Below, one piece after another: positions 44,401 to 51,741 of a stretch of 64,000 bases of DNA. The notes under the pieces are model-generated. The model worked only from the letters and a program-made list of their open reading frames with translations, was not told where the DNA came from and did not search any database. Source of the stretch: an uncultured Prevotellaceae bacterium (lineage in GTDB: Bacteria > Bacteroidota > Bacteroidia > Bacteroidales > Bacteroidaceae); the NCBI GenBank assembly GCA_946185485.1, contig CAMHJQ010000017.1, positions 1-64,000 of the forward strand, written 5' to 3'. Each line of letters begins with the position of its first letter. Position 1 is the stretch's first letter. A program made the translations under genes and the position numbers.

Positions 44401-44812
44401 GCGCATCGTGTGGAGTGCAGAGAATGCCGTCATCAAGCCCGACGCCATAGCCTACACCAGCGGTCAGGAGATGCTGTTCGGTGGCACGACGGCGCAGACA
44501 AGCGTCAGCGACGCCTATCTGCTCAACAGCGAGGGTAGCATGTTCCAGTCTACTACCGAAGGTACTGTGGCAGCCTTCCATGCCTACTTTACCGACATCG
44601 ACGGCAGCGGTGCAGCAGCCAGGTCGTTCAACATCAGGATAGATGACGGCCAGACCACGGCTCTCCAGCCGTCGTCCTCCATCATCCTCCCATCGTCCTC
44701 TACCCTACCCGTCTACAACCTCAGCGGCCAGCATGTCACCACCCGCAGCCACTTAGGCAACCTGCGAAAAGGGGTCTACATCGTGGACGGAAAGAAATTG
44801 ATCGTCAAATAA
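41414..44812 (+). CDS. C10-family cysteine peptidase (streptopain/interpain-like) with large C-terminal region and T9SS tail
   Basis: 1133 residues from Met 41414 (MEKTAMRRLFFLATGIIFLS); Met 41399 and 41429 are alternatives. The order is signal peptide, Spi-type prodomain (about 30-140, FVIVSGDDRTNPILGYSD), and peptidase C10 domain with catalytic Cys188 in YTGCVATSMSQ and His336 in GGGHSFVCDG, followed by the conserved HINWGWGG. Next come beta-sandwich domains (about 400-830), a further beta domain and a T9SS tail (VYNLSGQHV, KGVYIVDGKKLIVK). SpeB-type enzymes cut host proteins and are made as zymogens. A terminator follows. Confidence 0.92.
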   Translation: MEKTAMRRLFFLATGIIFLSTLTAWAGPVDSKKAQEEAAAFVSQQRTAAPRQMQLADSRRNATAGTPAYYVFNIDNGKGFVIVSGDDRTNPILGYSDEGAFDAKRMPANMKAWLDGYAEQLQVLATMDDKQAEKALSASRRAAVATRNSIAPLTTTKWDQATPYWNECPQFMNSDDPADGYELPYTGCVATSMSQIMYFYKQPAETLAEIPSYQFTVAGSQMGEYSTVQMDAQPVTKFDWDNMRETYTGAEDEVYTSAVAHLMLYAGCSVKMQYGLSASGAYTDDIPKGFKYFGYGSKLAFRNDYTQEAWDNLVYSELAEGRPMIYNGTAGSGGGHSFVCDGYEYGNYFHINWGWGGMGNGYFQLSILNPSASGIGGSSSAEGYNMKQNIVYNIIPNTATPDGGSTQPGDDENPVLTVTAISGPSSWDREKKSDPFKIYKSKIVKVSYSDHSGTNKKFKEALALCDQDGHYTLLANSATSYYSTVTTSALGQTTKFGDNIASNDQNVIKFGAGLTGTYRLVPMYQVEGSNTWEPMKESDRYYLEVNMDNYGATATAHPIVNLNATNFDFTGDLKVGSKVQVNVTIQNNSTDRFFGDIYLDFGGQKIDEYSEYTTVIQAEVLAGQSNVVTFNVSPQNAGTQTVKAMIIPPGGYDFNSIGSGSVTIAASEAAEELNLTVEIEAVNSSEVVEDNTHGTLYDSHVQFKATITNHADGEYNKYVIAPLFICQWDADDGKFNGSMVTYKQQSLSLAKNESKTLYFDFDNLAAGSIYSMNLYARNNVPDSEEGTHLENIVQSGESKFYAIKPGIITWNGDGTRTGLKPVDGFTIPDDVAAISLEGLGLSSVTPNGNPNTLYFLGDGEATPDGLSGKNVVKGSTADNIVLVDGYDFYTPQTITADAISYERTFAQGHHNGVSTGWSTITLPFAPTTVTNATDNKTIDWFRSSTDTGKQFWLCDFYAEDGDDVTFRNAPTMEANVPYIVAVPDNYWGSAWDLRGKRIVWSAENAVIKPDAIAYTSGQEMLFGGTTAQTSVSDAYLLNSEGSMFQSTTEGTVAAFHAYFTDIDGSGAAARSFNIRIDDGQTTALQPSSSIILPSSSTLPVYNLSGQHVTTRSHLGNLRKGVYIVDGKKLIVK

Positions 44813-44823
44813 CATCCATCATT

Positions 44824-44850
44824 CGCACGGAGGGTCATCCTTCCGTGCGA
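44824..44850 (+). terminator. Terminator of the first C10 peptidase gene
   Basis: CGCACGGAGGG and CCTTCCGTGCG form an 11-bp stem with one mismatch, followed by a T-rich stretch to about 44863. Confidence 0.7.
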
Positions 44851-44881
44851 TTAAGCTTTTTCTACTACAGCTGAAAATCTT

Positions 44882-45240
44882 TTGTTAAGCAATAAGACTC
44901 AGGAAGAATTTTTTAAGCGAACTACTGCAGAACTTACCACGGCCGTCCAGAAGTACTCTGCCAAAAAGGCCACTACCGTTGACAAGCTGATTGAAGCCTT
45001 GTGCAAGTTGAACGTTCGGTCGAAGTTTAATCTTCACATCAAAGAAGATGTTGCTACAACACTTTTACAGTTAGATGTCTTGACGGAAGATGGATTTTTA
45101 AGTCTGACAAAAGAGGCTCTTGCAAAAAGGAGTCCTGATATTTTGAAAGCCATCGGCAATCTCATGGTTTCGGTGATGAATCGTGCATCCGCTGCGCAGT
45201 CAGTAGAGGTAGTCAATTTGGAAGCAGACATGGACACAGG
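44882..45240 (+). pseudogene. Unrecognised coding fragment (about 119 codons) without a proper start
   Basis: The frame reads SNKTQEEFFKRTTAELTTAV, then VDKLIEALCKLNVRSKF, FLSLTKEALAKRSPDILKAI and ASAAQSVEVVNLEADM. It looks like real helical protein but starts only at a TTG right after a terminator, and at its end it runs into a REP palindrome. I do not recognise the family. It is probably an N-terminally truncated gene piece. Confidence 0.4.
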
Positions 45241-45259
45241 GGGACTGTCACCCTGTGTC
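45233..45259. repeat. REP-like palindrome between convergent genes
   Basis: GACACAGGG at 45233-45241 and CCCTGTGTC at 45251-45259 enclose GGACTGTCA. It is a degraded copy of the family at 14857. It overlaps the stop region of the GH28 gene (45258). Confidence 0.7.
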
Positions 45260-46664
45260 AGTGGAACAATTTCTTCTTCACGTCCTCCAGTATGATGTCA
45301 GGTCGCTCATCGGGGCGCATCAGTTCAAACTCCACGTTGTGCATGTACAGCCCATCCACATGGCGGGCAAAGAGGCCGTATGCCGGTGTGGGACCAGCCC
45401 AGCGGGGCTCGGGATAGTTAGTGCCCTGCTCGCGGTATGGCTTGTCCACCTTTTTGCCGCCGCCACGATACTGTATGCGTATGTTGGTCAGAGAGACATT
45501 GCGTATAGGCTCACCCTCCATACCCGTGATGATAATGCCTGCCAGCGAATCGCAATCGTCGGCAACTACATTATTGATATATATGTCACGTGCAGACGAT
45601 GGTCGTGTCACCTCCTTCGGACCGCGATTACGGCAACCCGTAGTGATATAGATAGGATAATGGTGAACATGGCTCAGCGAAATATTATTAACCACGATAT
45701 TCTCCATCTTCCCCTGATCAACCTCCTCAAAGGCCAGTCCACTGCTCCACATGCAGGTGCAGTTCGATATCGTGATGTTGCGATAGCCGCCATTAGACTC
45801 CGTACCCAGCTTGATTCGCCCGCATACCCAGTTCACCTTCTCCGGCACATAGGTACCGTCAAGGAACGTTCCGAGCTTATAGCCTGTAACTATACAATTG
45901 GTCACAAGGATATGCTCACATGGCACAGCCCTTTTCAGGGCATAGGAGCTCTTCAGCACTATAGCATCATCGCTGGGCGTATTCACCTTCGTATTGCTCA
46001 CGGTGAAATACTTACAACAGTCTATGTCTATGCCATCTCGGTTAGTGTCAATGGTTACATTGTCTATCGTGCCAATATCGCAGCCTGTGATGATGATGGC
46101 GAAATGCCCACCACGAAAAATCGTAATATCTCGGATAATCACATTGCGGCATAGCTTCAGCGCTATTGCCTTATCGCCAGTTCCTATGCTGCCTCCCTGC
46201 ACGTTGCCACCCTTCTCCGTGTCGCGCTTTGTCAGCCCCTCGCCGTCTATCATACCATTTCCCGTAATGCTGATATTATGCTGACCCTCTGCCCATATCA
46301 GGGAGTTGTGAAAATAGGTATGTCCACCATCCTGATACTCAGGGAACCCACCGAACGACTCGCTCTCATCGTAGACTTTCATGCTGGCAGGCGCAGCCAG
46401 AATCTTAGCCCCGGCCATCAGGTGAAGGTCTATATTACTCTTCATCCGGATACTGCCACACAGATAAGTGCCCGCAGGAAGCACCACCTGCCCGCCGCCG
46501 TTAGACGTGGCAGTCTCAATAGCCGTATTGATAGCCACATGGTCAAGCGTCTTGCCATCACCCTTTGCTCCAAAATCCTTCACGTCATAAACCCTTGTAT
46601 GGCAGACAAGTGCCACCATAGCCAGCAATGCGCTGCATAATATTCTCGGTGTCATAAGTTTCAT
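45258..46664 (-). CDS. GH28 polygalacturonase-like glycoside hydrolase
   Basis: Up to 468 residues with a signal peptide (ILCSALLAMVALVCHT) and the standard start of the domain, YDVKDFGAKGDGKTLDHVAI. GH28 motifs are in order: TNRDGIDIDC, SDDAIVLKS (catalytic Asp pair) and GRIKLGTES, within parallel beta-helix repeats (NITISNCTC, ENIVVNNISL). The NTD motif is replaced by N-R-D, as in bacterial relatives that act on galacturonides. It would cut pectin-like chains in the periplasm or outside. TACCTTTG at 46676-46669 ends only about 5 bases before Met 46664, so the start may be leaderless or at Met 46655. Confidence 0.9.
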   Translation of the reverse strand: MKLMTPRILCSALLAMVALVCHTRVYDVKDFGAKGDGKTLDHVAINTAIETATSNGGGQVVLPAGTYLCGSIRMKSNIDLHLMAGAKILAAPASMKVYDESESFGGFPEYQDGGHTYFHNSLIWAEGQHNISITGNGMIDGEGLTKRDTEKGGNVQGGSIGTGDKAIALKLCRNVIIRDITIFRGGHFAIIITGCDIGTIDNVTIDTNRDGIDIDCCKYFTVSNTKVNTPSDDAIVLKSSYALKRAVPCEHILVTNCIVTGYKLGTFLDGTYVPEKVNWVCGRIKLGTESNGGYRNITISNCTCMWSSGLAFEEVDQGKMENIVVNNISLSHVHHYPIYITTGCRNRGPKEVTRPSSARDIYINNVVADDCDSLAGIIITGMEGEPIRNVSLTNIRIQYRGGGKKVDKPYREQGTNYPEPRWAGPTPAYGLFARHVDGLYMHNVEFELMRPDERPDIILEDVKKKLFH

Positions 46665-46689
46665 TCCACAAAGGTAGTAATTTATTTAC

Positions 46690-46761
46690 GACACAGGGGG
46701 ACAGTCCCCCTGTGTCAGTCCCCCTGTGTCAAGATGTAGTAGACACGAGGTCTGGAAAAAA
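46690..46761. repeat. REP-like palindrome with an extra half-site and a dispersed 28-bp repeat
   Basis: GACACAGGGGGAC and GTCCCCCTGTGTC pair at 46690-46716, and a further half-site follows to 46730. The 28 bases 46734-46761 are identical to 20787-20814. The block lies in the 102-bp gap between the GH28 and FadL-like genes. Confidence 0.75.
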
Positions 46762-46766
46762 AGGCT

Positions 46767-48374
46767 TTAGAAGCTGTAGGTCAGCGAGCAGAGCAGCTGG
46801 TGGCGGTTGTCCTTGACGCTCACGGCATGGCAGTCGTTGCGCAGCTCCATGGTGCGGCCCGTCTCGTCGCTGACATAGGTGGCCGAGACACCGTTCATGT
46901 AGGGATAGAAGTTGCCGCTGCGCATGGTGTACTGGTAGCCCAGGTCGAGACGAAGCTTGTCGAAGGTGAAGCCGAGTCCCAGCGTCAGGCGGTTGGTAGA
47001 CTCCCAGTTGGTGTAGTCGGTGGTGGAGGCCATCCAGGTGCCCGGCGAGCTGAGTGTCTGGTCGCGCACGGCTTCCTTCTTATACATCGGCGACTGGTAG
47101 TTGTAGCCGGCACGGATAGCCACGCTGGGGTCGGGCTTGTACTCGACGCCTACCTTCAGCGTAGACACTCCCTTGAGCGTATTCTCCGTCAGGCGCTTCA
47201 TGATGCCATCCGACGAGCTGTCGTCGTAGGCGTAGCCGTCCCAGTCGTAGCTGCGGCCGCTGATGGTGCGCATGTCAAGCGTGGAGTAGTCGGCATACTC
47301 GAAACCGAAGCCCAGTGCCACCTCGCGGCCGATGGTGTGTCCGGCGCTGACGCCAAACTTCCAGGGGGTGTTCATGCGGAATTCGCCATTGGTAGACACC
47401 TCACGCACGCAGCCGTACTCATCGTAGATGCCGCTAAAGTTCTCGGTTTTCAGCTTATACCACGTAGGCGACGCCACGGAGAGTCCCAAGCGGAAGGGCG
47501 ACTCGTCGATGGGGCGGACGATGACACCGAACTTGATGTCGAATCCCGTACCCGTAATCTTGTGTTCGTCTTTCATTCCCACCTCGTCGTAAACGAGGGA
47601 GGCCAGTTCCTCAGCATACTCCGTGTAGCTCTTGTAGTGGACGCTCTTGATGCCTGCGGTGAATCCGAGGTACACCCGGTTGTTGATGTTACCGCTCAGG
47701 TTGAAGTCGTACTCCCCGATGTAGCCCGTCTGGGCACGGCAGAAGTCGTAGGAACTGGCAGCCACGTCGTAGACGTTGCCTTTGTCGTCGGTAATCATGC
47801 CCGACTCCAGATAGAGGTTGTCCACCTGACTCTCGCCATAGCGGCGGTCCAAGTCGCCACGGATGCCCTTGATGGTGGTCTGGCGGTTCTGCGCCGAGCC
47901 GTTGACGGCAGCGGCGGCAGCACTCAGCACGTGGTTGAAGTCGCGGCTCTTATGGAAGTTGAATCCGAAGTTGATAAAACTCTGTTGGTCGTAGCGTGTG
48001 GCGAACACGACGCCTATCTGGTCGAACGAGGCGTGCGTCTTGCTGCCGTCCTGGAACGACTTGCCGTCCTGCTGCGATACCAGTCCGAAGGACGTGGAAA
48101 CCTGGTTGCTGCGGAAGAGTCCGATGCCGGCAGGATTGCTGCCGATGGTCGAGATTTCTGCACCCAGTGCGTCCATGGCACCACCCATACCCACATAGCG
48201 GGCTGTTCCGTTCAGGTCCTCTGTTGCCAGCTGTGCACCGATATAGGTGTCCAGCGTGATGTTATCCTGTGCCACCATGTTTAAAGGTAAAAAGGTAAAA
48301 AGACAAAAAGGTAAAACCTTCTTCCCGTTCCTTAATACCTGGCAAAACAAATTCATTCTTTTCATAACTGTCAC
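46767..48374 (-). CDS. FadL/TodX-like (OmpP1-type) outer-membrane protein
   Basis: Up to 535 residues. The signal peptide hydrophobic core (FCLFTFLPLNMVAQ) is encoded by an octamer repeat. The mature start shows the family pattern ARYVGMGGAMDALGAEISTIGSNPAGIGLFRSNQVSTSF (read in parts), as in PorV/OmpP1 proteins. Beta-strands follow, ending in LTYSF. FadL-type proteins take up hydrophobic molecules. The mature start ITLDTYIGAQLATEDLNGTA supports a transporter more than PorV itself. It lies downstream of the Tyr/Trp-rich protein gene, whose leader and signal peptide are nearly identical. Confidence 0.8.
   Translation of the reverse strand: MTVMKRMNLFCQVLRNGKKVLPFCLFTFLPLNMVAQDNITLDTYIGAQLATEDLNGTARYVGMGGAMDALGAEISTIGSNPAGIGLFRSNQVSTSFGLVSQQDGKSFQDGSKTHASFDQIGVVFATRYDQQSFINFGFNFHKSRDFNHVLSAAAAAVNGSAQNRQTTIKGIRGDLDRRYGESQVDNLYLESGMITDDKGNVYDVAASSYDFCRAQTGYIGEYDFNLSGNINNRVYLGFTAGIKSVHYKSYTEYAEELASLVYDEVGMKDEHKITGTGFDIKFGVIVRPIDESPFRLGLSVASPTWYKLKTENFSGIYDEYGCVREVSTNGEFRMNTPWKFGVSAGHTIGREVALGFGFEYADYSTLDMRTISGRSYDWDGYAYDDSSSDGIMKRLTENTLKGVSTLKVGVEYKPDPSVAIRAGYNYQSPMYKKEAVRDQTLSSPGTWMASTTDYTNWESTNRLTLGLGFTFDKLRLDLGYQYTMRSGNFYPYMNGVSATYVSDETGRTMELRNDCHAVSVKDNRHQLLCSLTYSF
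48284..48315 (-). repeat. Octamer repeat in the signal-peptide codons of the FadL-like gene
   Basis: Four units (AAGGTAAA, AAGGTAAA, AAGACAAA, AAGGTAAA on the plus strand) encode the hydrophobic core. Eight is not a multiple of three, so loss or gain of a unit would shift the frame. Confidence 0.75.
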
Positions 48375-48430
48375 CTTTTTTTATTATTTACTTTTTTACT
48401 TTTTTATCTTTTTACCTTTTTACCTTTACC

Positions 48431-49291
48431 TCACCTTCTGCCGCCGTACGAACGACCGCCGCTGGTAGAACGGCCACCGCCGCCACCGCCGCCGCTGAAC
48501 GAGCCGCCGCCAGAACTGCGGCCTCCGCCGAACGACGAGCCAGAGCTGCCGAAGTTGGGAGACTGTGAACGCGACCCGAAGGAACGATTCTGCGTTGTGG
48601 TACGCGATCCCGGACGCTGACCGAACGAGCGGCCTGAGTTATAGGTAGTGCGGCGTGTGGCAGGACGCGAGACGTAAGTACGGCCTCCATACCAGGGCCC
48701 GGCATACCACCCATAGCGTCCGTACCAGCCGTAACGACCATAGTACCAGGGGTCATACCAGCCATAGTGCCAGGGCGAATACCATCTGTAGTAGTAGGGG
48801 CGGCCCCAGTACCACGGGTCATAGTCGTACCAGCTGTACCACGAGTTGTAGTACCAGGGCGACGACCATCGTCCGTCGCGGTAGCCATCCCAGTAGGCAT
48901 CGCTGAGGGCATAGTCCTCGAAGCGGGTCAAGCGCTTGGTGTACTGATAGTCTTTCTCCTGAGCCAACTCGCTATAGGTGGAGTCGGGATAGACGCCCTT
49001 CACGGCCGAGAAGTCGATGACGTCGTTGCCCGTGGAGTCGATGGGTGTCACCTGCGACCAGGCACGGCGGTTGTAGTCATCGATGGTGCGCTGAGAGCCT
49101 GAATAGTAGGTATTCTTCGGCATGCCATACTCCTCAGCCTCCTTGGCAACGTTAGCCTTGCTGGGCACGAAGTACATATCGTCCTGTGCCGCCATGTTTA
49201 AAGGTAAAAAGGCAAAAAGGCAAAAGGATAAAACCTTCTTCCCGTTCCTTATTACCTGGCAAAACAAATTCATTCTTTTCATAGCTGTCAC
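48431..49291 (-). CDS. Secreted Tyr/Trp-rich and Gly/Ser/Arg-rich protein
   Basis: Up to 286 residues. The signal peptide (FCLFAFLPLNMAAQ) comes from an octamer repeat. Residues about 40-125 are an ordinary charged region. Residues about 140-205 are extremely aromatic (for example WYYNSWYSWYDYDPWYWG), with Pro, Gly and Arg. The last 75 residues are Gly/Ser/Arg low-complexity (SSGGGSFSGGGGGGG). No known domain is seen. Such a composition suggests a surface or aggregating, perhaps phase-separating or cell-wall-associated, protein. The gene lies 56 bp upstream of the FadL-like gene, probably in one transcript. Confidence 0.65.
   Translation of the reverse strand: MTAMKRMNLFCQVIRNGKKVLSFCLFAFLPLNMAAQDDMYFVPSKANVAKEAEEYGMPKNTYYSGSQRTIDDYNRRAWSQVTPIDSTGNDVIDFSAVKGVYPDSTYSELAQEKDYQYTKRLTRFEDYALSDAYWDGYRDGRWSSPWYYNSWYSWYDYDPWYWGRPYYYRWYSPWHYGWYDPWYYGRYGWYGRYGWYAGPWYGGRTYVSRPATRRTTYNSGRSFGQRPGSRTTTQNRSFGSRSQSPNFGSSGSSFGGGRSSGGGSFSGGGGGGGRSTSGGRSYGGRR
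49201..49232 (-). repeat. Octamer repeat in the signal-peptide codons of the Tyr/Trp-rich gene
   Basis: Units AAGGTAAA, AAGGCAAA, AAGGCAAA and AGGATAAA (plus strand) encode the signal-peptide core, as at 48284-48315. Confidence 0.7.
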
Positions 49292-49427
49292 CTTTTTTTT
49301 ATTATTTACTTTTTTACTTTTTCACCTTTTCACCTTTTACAAGGTATCACGTTGCAAAAATACGATTAATTTTAGTGCAAAAATAAGGAAAAACCCTAAG
49401 AACGGGTAGGTTTTTCCCTATTTTTTG

Positions 49428-49435
49428 TAATTTTG
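49428..49435 (+). promoter_or_regulatory. -7 box of prmA
   Basis: TAATTTTG lies 20 bases before the ATG at 49456; the -33 region is weak. Minus-strand TATTTTTG boxes at 49362-49355 and 49385-49378 may serve the divergent gene. Confidence 0.45.
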
Positions 49436-49455
49436 CATCGAAATTTAACATACCT

Positions 49456-50406
49456 ATGAAGTATTACGAGGTTACATTCACCCTTTCCCCCTACGCTGCC
49501 GACGCTGCCGACGTCCTGGCAGCCGTCGCCTCAGAGGCTGGTTTCGAGACGTTCGAGGAGACACCGACAGGCACCATCGGCTACGTGCAGCAGCAGCTCT
49601 TCGACCAGCAGGCGCTGGACAGTGTCATTGCCGACTTTCCCTTCCCCGGCATCGCCATTACCTACACCGTGGCAGAAGCGGAAGATCGCGACTGGAACGA
49701 GCAGTGGGAGCAGGAGGGCTTTGAACCCATCGAGGTTAGAGGGCTGACGGCTGATGGAGCAAGCAGGACGCTGGTCATCCACGACGGGCGTCACCTGCCC
49801 GACGACGCACATGCTGCCGACATCTCCATCGAGATAGACGCCCATCTGGCCTTCGGCACCGGCACCCACGAGACGACGCGCATGATCTGCGCCACGCTCC
49901 TTGCAAATGAAGAATGTAGAATGAAGAATGAAGAATTTGCTACCGCGCAGCCAAATGGTCAACGGTCAACGGTCAATGGTCAACGCTCAATGGTCAACGT
50001 CCTCGACTGCGGCTGCGGCACCGGCATCCTGGGCATCTGCGCCCTGAAGTTAGGCGCTACGTCCTGCACCGCCTACGACATCGACGAGTGGAGCGTGGAC
50101 AACACCCGCCACAATGCCGTCATCAACGGCGTGGACGACCGGCTGCAGGAGCTGCATGGCGACGCTACCCTACTCGACACGCTGACAGACCGCTTCAATC
50201 TGGTCATGGCCAACATCAACCGAAACATCCTGCTGCAGGACATGGAGCGCTTCGTCAGCGTCATGTTGCCGGGAGCCACCCTCATCCTGAGCGGCTTCTA
50301 TCGCGACGACTGTCCGCTGCTCGAAGAGCGTGCACACGCGTTGGGACTGACGCTGCAGCAGACATGCCACGACGGCGACTGGGCCTGTATGACGTTTAAA
50401 AGGTAA
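49456..50406 (+). CDS. prmA: Ribosomal protein L11 methyltransferase PrmA with an inserted repeat linker
   Basis: 316 residues. The N-terminal substrate-recognition part is followed by the SAM-dependent methyltransferase fold: DAHLAFGTGTHETTRMI, motif I VLDCGCGTGILGICALKLGA, TAYDIDEWSVDN and VMANINRNILLQDM. PrmA trimethylates ribosomal protein L11 in the cytoplasm. Between THETTRMICATLLA and VLDCG lies a run of about 30 residues (NEECRMKNEEF, NGQRSTVNGQRSM) that is not part of the family and is encoded by two tandem heptamer arrays. The frame is kept at the present copy number. The T9SS plug gene follows after 21 bp. Confidence 0.9.
   Translation: MKYYEVTFTLSPYAADAADVLAAVASEAGFETFEETPTGTIGYVQQQLFDQQALDSVIADFPFPGIAITYTVAEAEDRDWNEQWEQEGFEPIEVRGLTADGASRTLVIHDGRHLPDDAHAADISIEIDAHLAFGTGTHETTRMICATLLANEECRMKNEEFATAQPNGQRSTVNGQRSMVNVLDCGCGTGILGICALKLGATSCTAYDIDEWSVDNTRHNAVINGVDDRLQELHGDATLLDTLTDRFNLVMANINRNILLQDMERFVSVMLPGATLILSGFYRDDCPLLEERAHALGLTLQQTCHDGDWACMTFKR
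49909..49998 (+). repeat. Two heptamer arrays inside prmA
   Basis: Four units of GAAGAAT type at 49909-49936 and six units of GGTCAAC/GGTCAAT type at 49957-49998. The second array ends exactly at the first base of the VLDCG motif codons. A change of one unit would shift the reading frame before the active site. Confidence 0.85.
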
Positions 50407-50427
50407 AAAGGTAAAAAAGTAAATAAT

Positions 50428-51741
50428 ATGGTCACTGAAAAAATAAAACACTTTCTCTCTTCGAGGGTGTGGCGTTGCAATCCGATGCGCAAACGTCACC
50501 TGCGCTTCTGCCTGCTGCTGTTGGCGGTGCTGCCGCCCTCTTTACCTTTTTACCTTTCTACCCTTTTACCTTTACAAGCTGCCAACCGCATCTTCGTACC
50601 CCACGTGAAATCGCTGACCAGCACCGTCAACGGCGACTGGATGAACCGTCCCGTCATGGAGTTAGGGTCGGCTGACCGGCTGACCATCGGTTTCGACGAG
50701 CTGTCGCACACCTACCACCGCTTCGTCTATCGGCTGGAACACTGCGAGGCTGACTGGACAGCGTCTGAAGAAATATTTGAGAGCGACTGGCTGGAAGGCT
50801 TCAACGGCAACCCCATAGAAGACTACCAGAACAGCATCAACACCACCGTGCTCTACACCCACTACCGGCTGACCATCCCCAACGACCAGTGCCGCCTGAA
50901 GATGAGCGGCAACTACCGCCTCACCGTCATCGACGAGGACAATGCCGACGAGGAGGTGCTGACGGTGGAGTTCTACGTGGTGGAGCCATTGGTGACCATC
51001 GGACTGGCTGCCACGACCAATACCGACATCGACCACAACGACAGCCATCAGCAGCTGTCGATGTCCGTCAAGTACAACACCCTGCAGGTCAACAACCTGG
51101 ACGAACAGATACGCACCGTCGTCATGCAGAACTGGAACGAGTCGTCGGCACGCAGCAACGTGCGTCCCAACTTTGTCACTGCCAACGGACTGACGTGGGA
51201 GCACAACCGAGAGCTCATCTTCGATGCCGGCAACGAGTACCATAAGTTCGAGGTCCTTGACGTCAGCCACACCACGATGGGACTCGACCGCATCACGTGG
51301 GACGGCCACTACTACCAGGCATACCCCTTCACCGCCACCGTGCGCCCCAACTACCTGACGGACGTCGATGCCGACGGTGCCTTCTGCATACGCAACAGCG
51401 ACAACACCGAGGTCAACTACACCTGCGACTACGTCTGGGTGAACTACACGCTGCTGGCACCCTATCAGGGCCAGCTGTGGCTGGACGGACACTGGGCGAC
51501 GGATGCCGACCGCGACCACTACCGGCTGACCTACGACGGCGAGCACGGCACGTACAACGGTCGTCTGCTACAGAAACAAGGCTACTACTCCTACCGCTTC
51601 GTCACGGAAGACGGGCAGTGGGCTCCGTCGGAAGGAAACTTCTACCAGACAGAGAACCGCTATCAGGCACTTATATATTATAAAGGTACGGGTGAGCGCA
51701 CATGGCGACTGGTGGGCTATCGCGGCATTGACTTGCGATAG
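50428..51741 (+). CDS. Type IX secretion system plug protein (DUF5103-like)
   Basis: Up to 437 residues; Met 50485 (MRKRHLRFCLLLLAVLPPS) is the more likely start, with a normal signal peptide. The mature part begins NRIFVPHVKSLTSTVNGDW and contains LGSADRLTIGFDEL, HRFVYRLEHCEADW and NYRLTVIDED, matching the T9SS plug (formerly DUF5103) family. This protein closes the SprA translocon pore in the outer membrane. Much of the rest is beta-rich. The gene overlaps the convergent AraC-type gene by 25 bp. Its presence agrees with the many T9SS-tailed proteins in the window. Confidence 0.85.
   Translation: MVTEKIKHFLSSRVWRCNPMRKRHLRFCLLLLAVLPPSLPFYLSTLLPLQAANRIFVPHVKSLTSTVNGDWMNRPVMELGSADRLTIGFDELSHTYHRFVYRLEHCEADWTASEEIFESDWLEGFNGNPIEDYQNSINTTVLYTHYRLTIPNDQCRLKMSGNYRLTVIDEDNADEEVLTVEFYVVEPLVTIGLAATTNTDIDHNDSHQQLSMSVKYNTLQVNNLDEQIRTVVMQNWNESSARSNVRPNFVTANGLTWEHNRELIFDAGNEYHKFEVLDVSHTTMGLDRITWDGHYYQAYPFTATVRPNYLTDVDADGAFCIRNSDNTEVNYTCDYVWVNYTLLAPYQGQLWLDGHWATDADRDHYRLTYDGEHGTYNGRLLQKQGYYSYRFVTEDGQWAPSEGNFYQTENRYQALIYYKGTGERTWRLVGYRGIDLR
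50541..50572 (+). repeat. Octamer repeat in the signal-peptide codons of the plug gene
   Basis: Four units (TTTACCTT, TTTACCTT, TCTACCCT, TTTACCTT) encode the hydrophobic stretch LPFYLSTLLPL. It is the same repeat as in the two genes to the left, read from the other strand. Confidence 0.75.

Noticed and set aside
46800..48284. 494-codon plus-strand frame opposite the FadL-like gene
   Set aside because: Low-complexity His/Val/Arg content and exact antisense position to a clear barrel gene; a shadow frame of GC-rich codons.
49191..49345. Octamer-rich T/A tracts as ordinary terminators
   Set aside because: They lie partly in signal-peptide codons and lack stems; tandem repeats explain them better.
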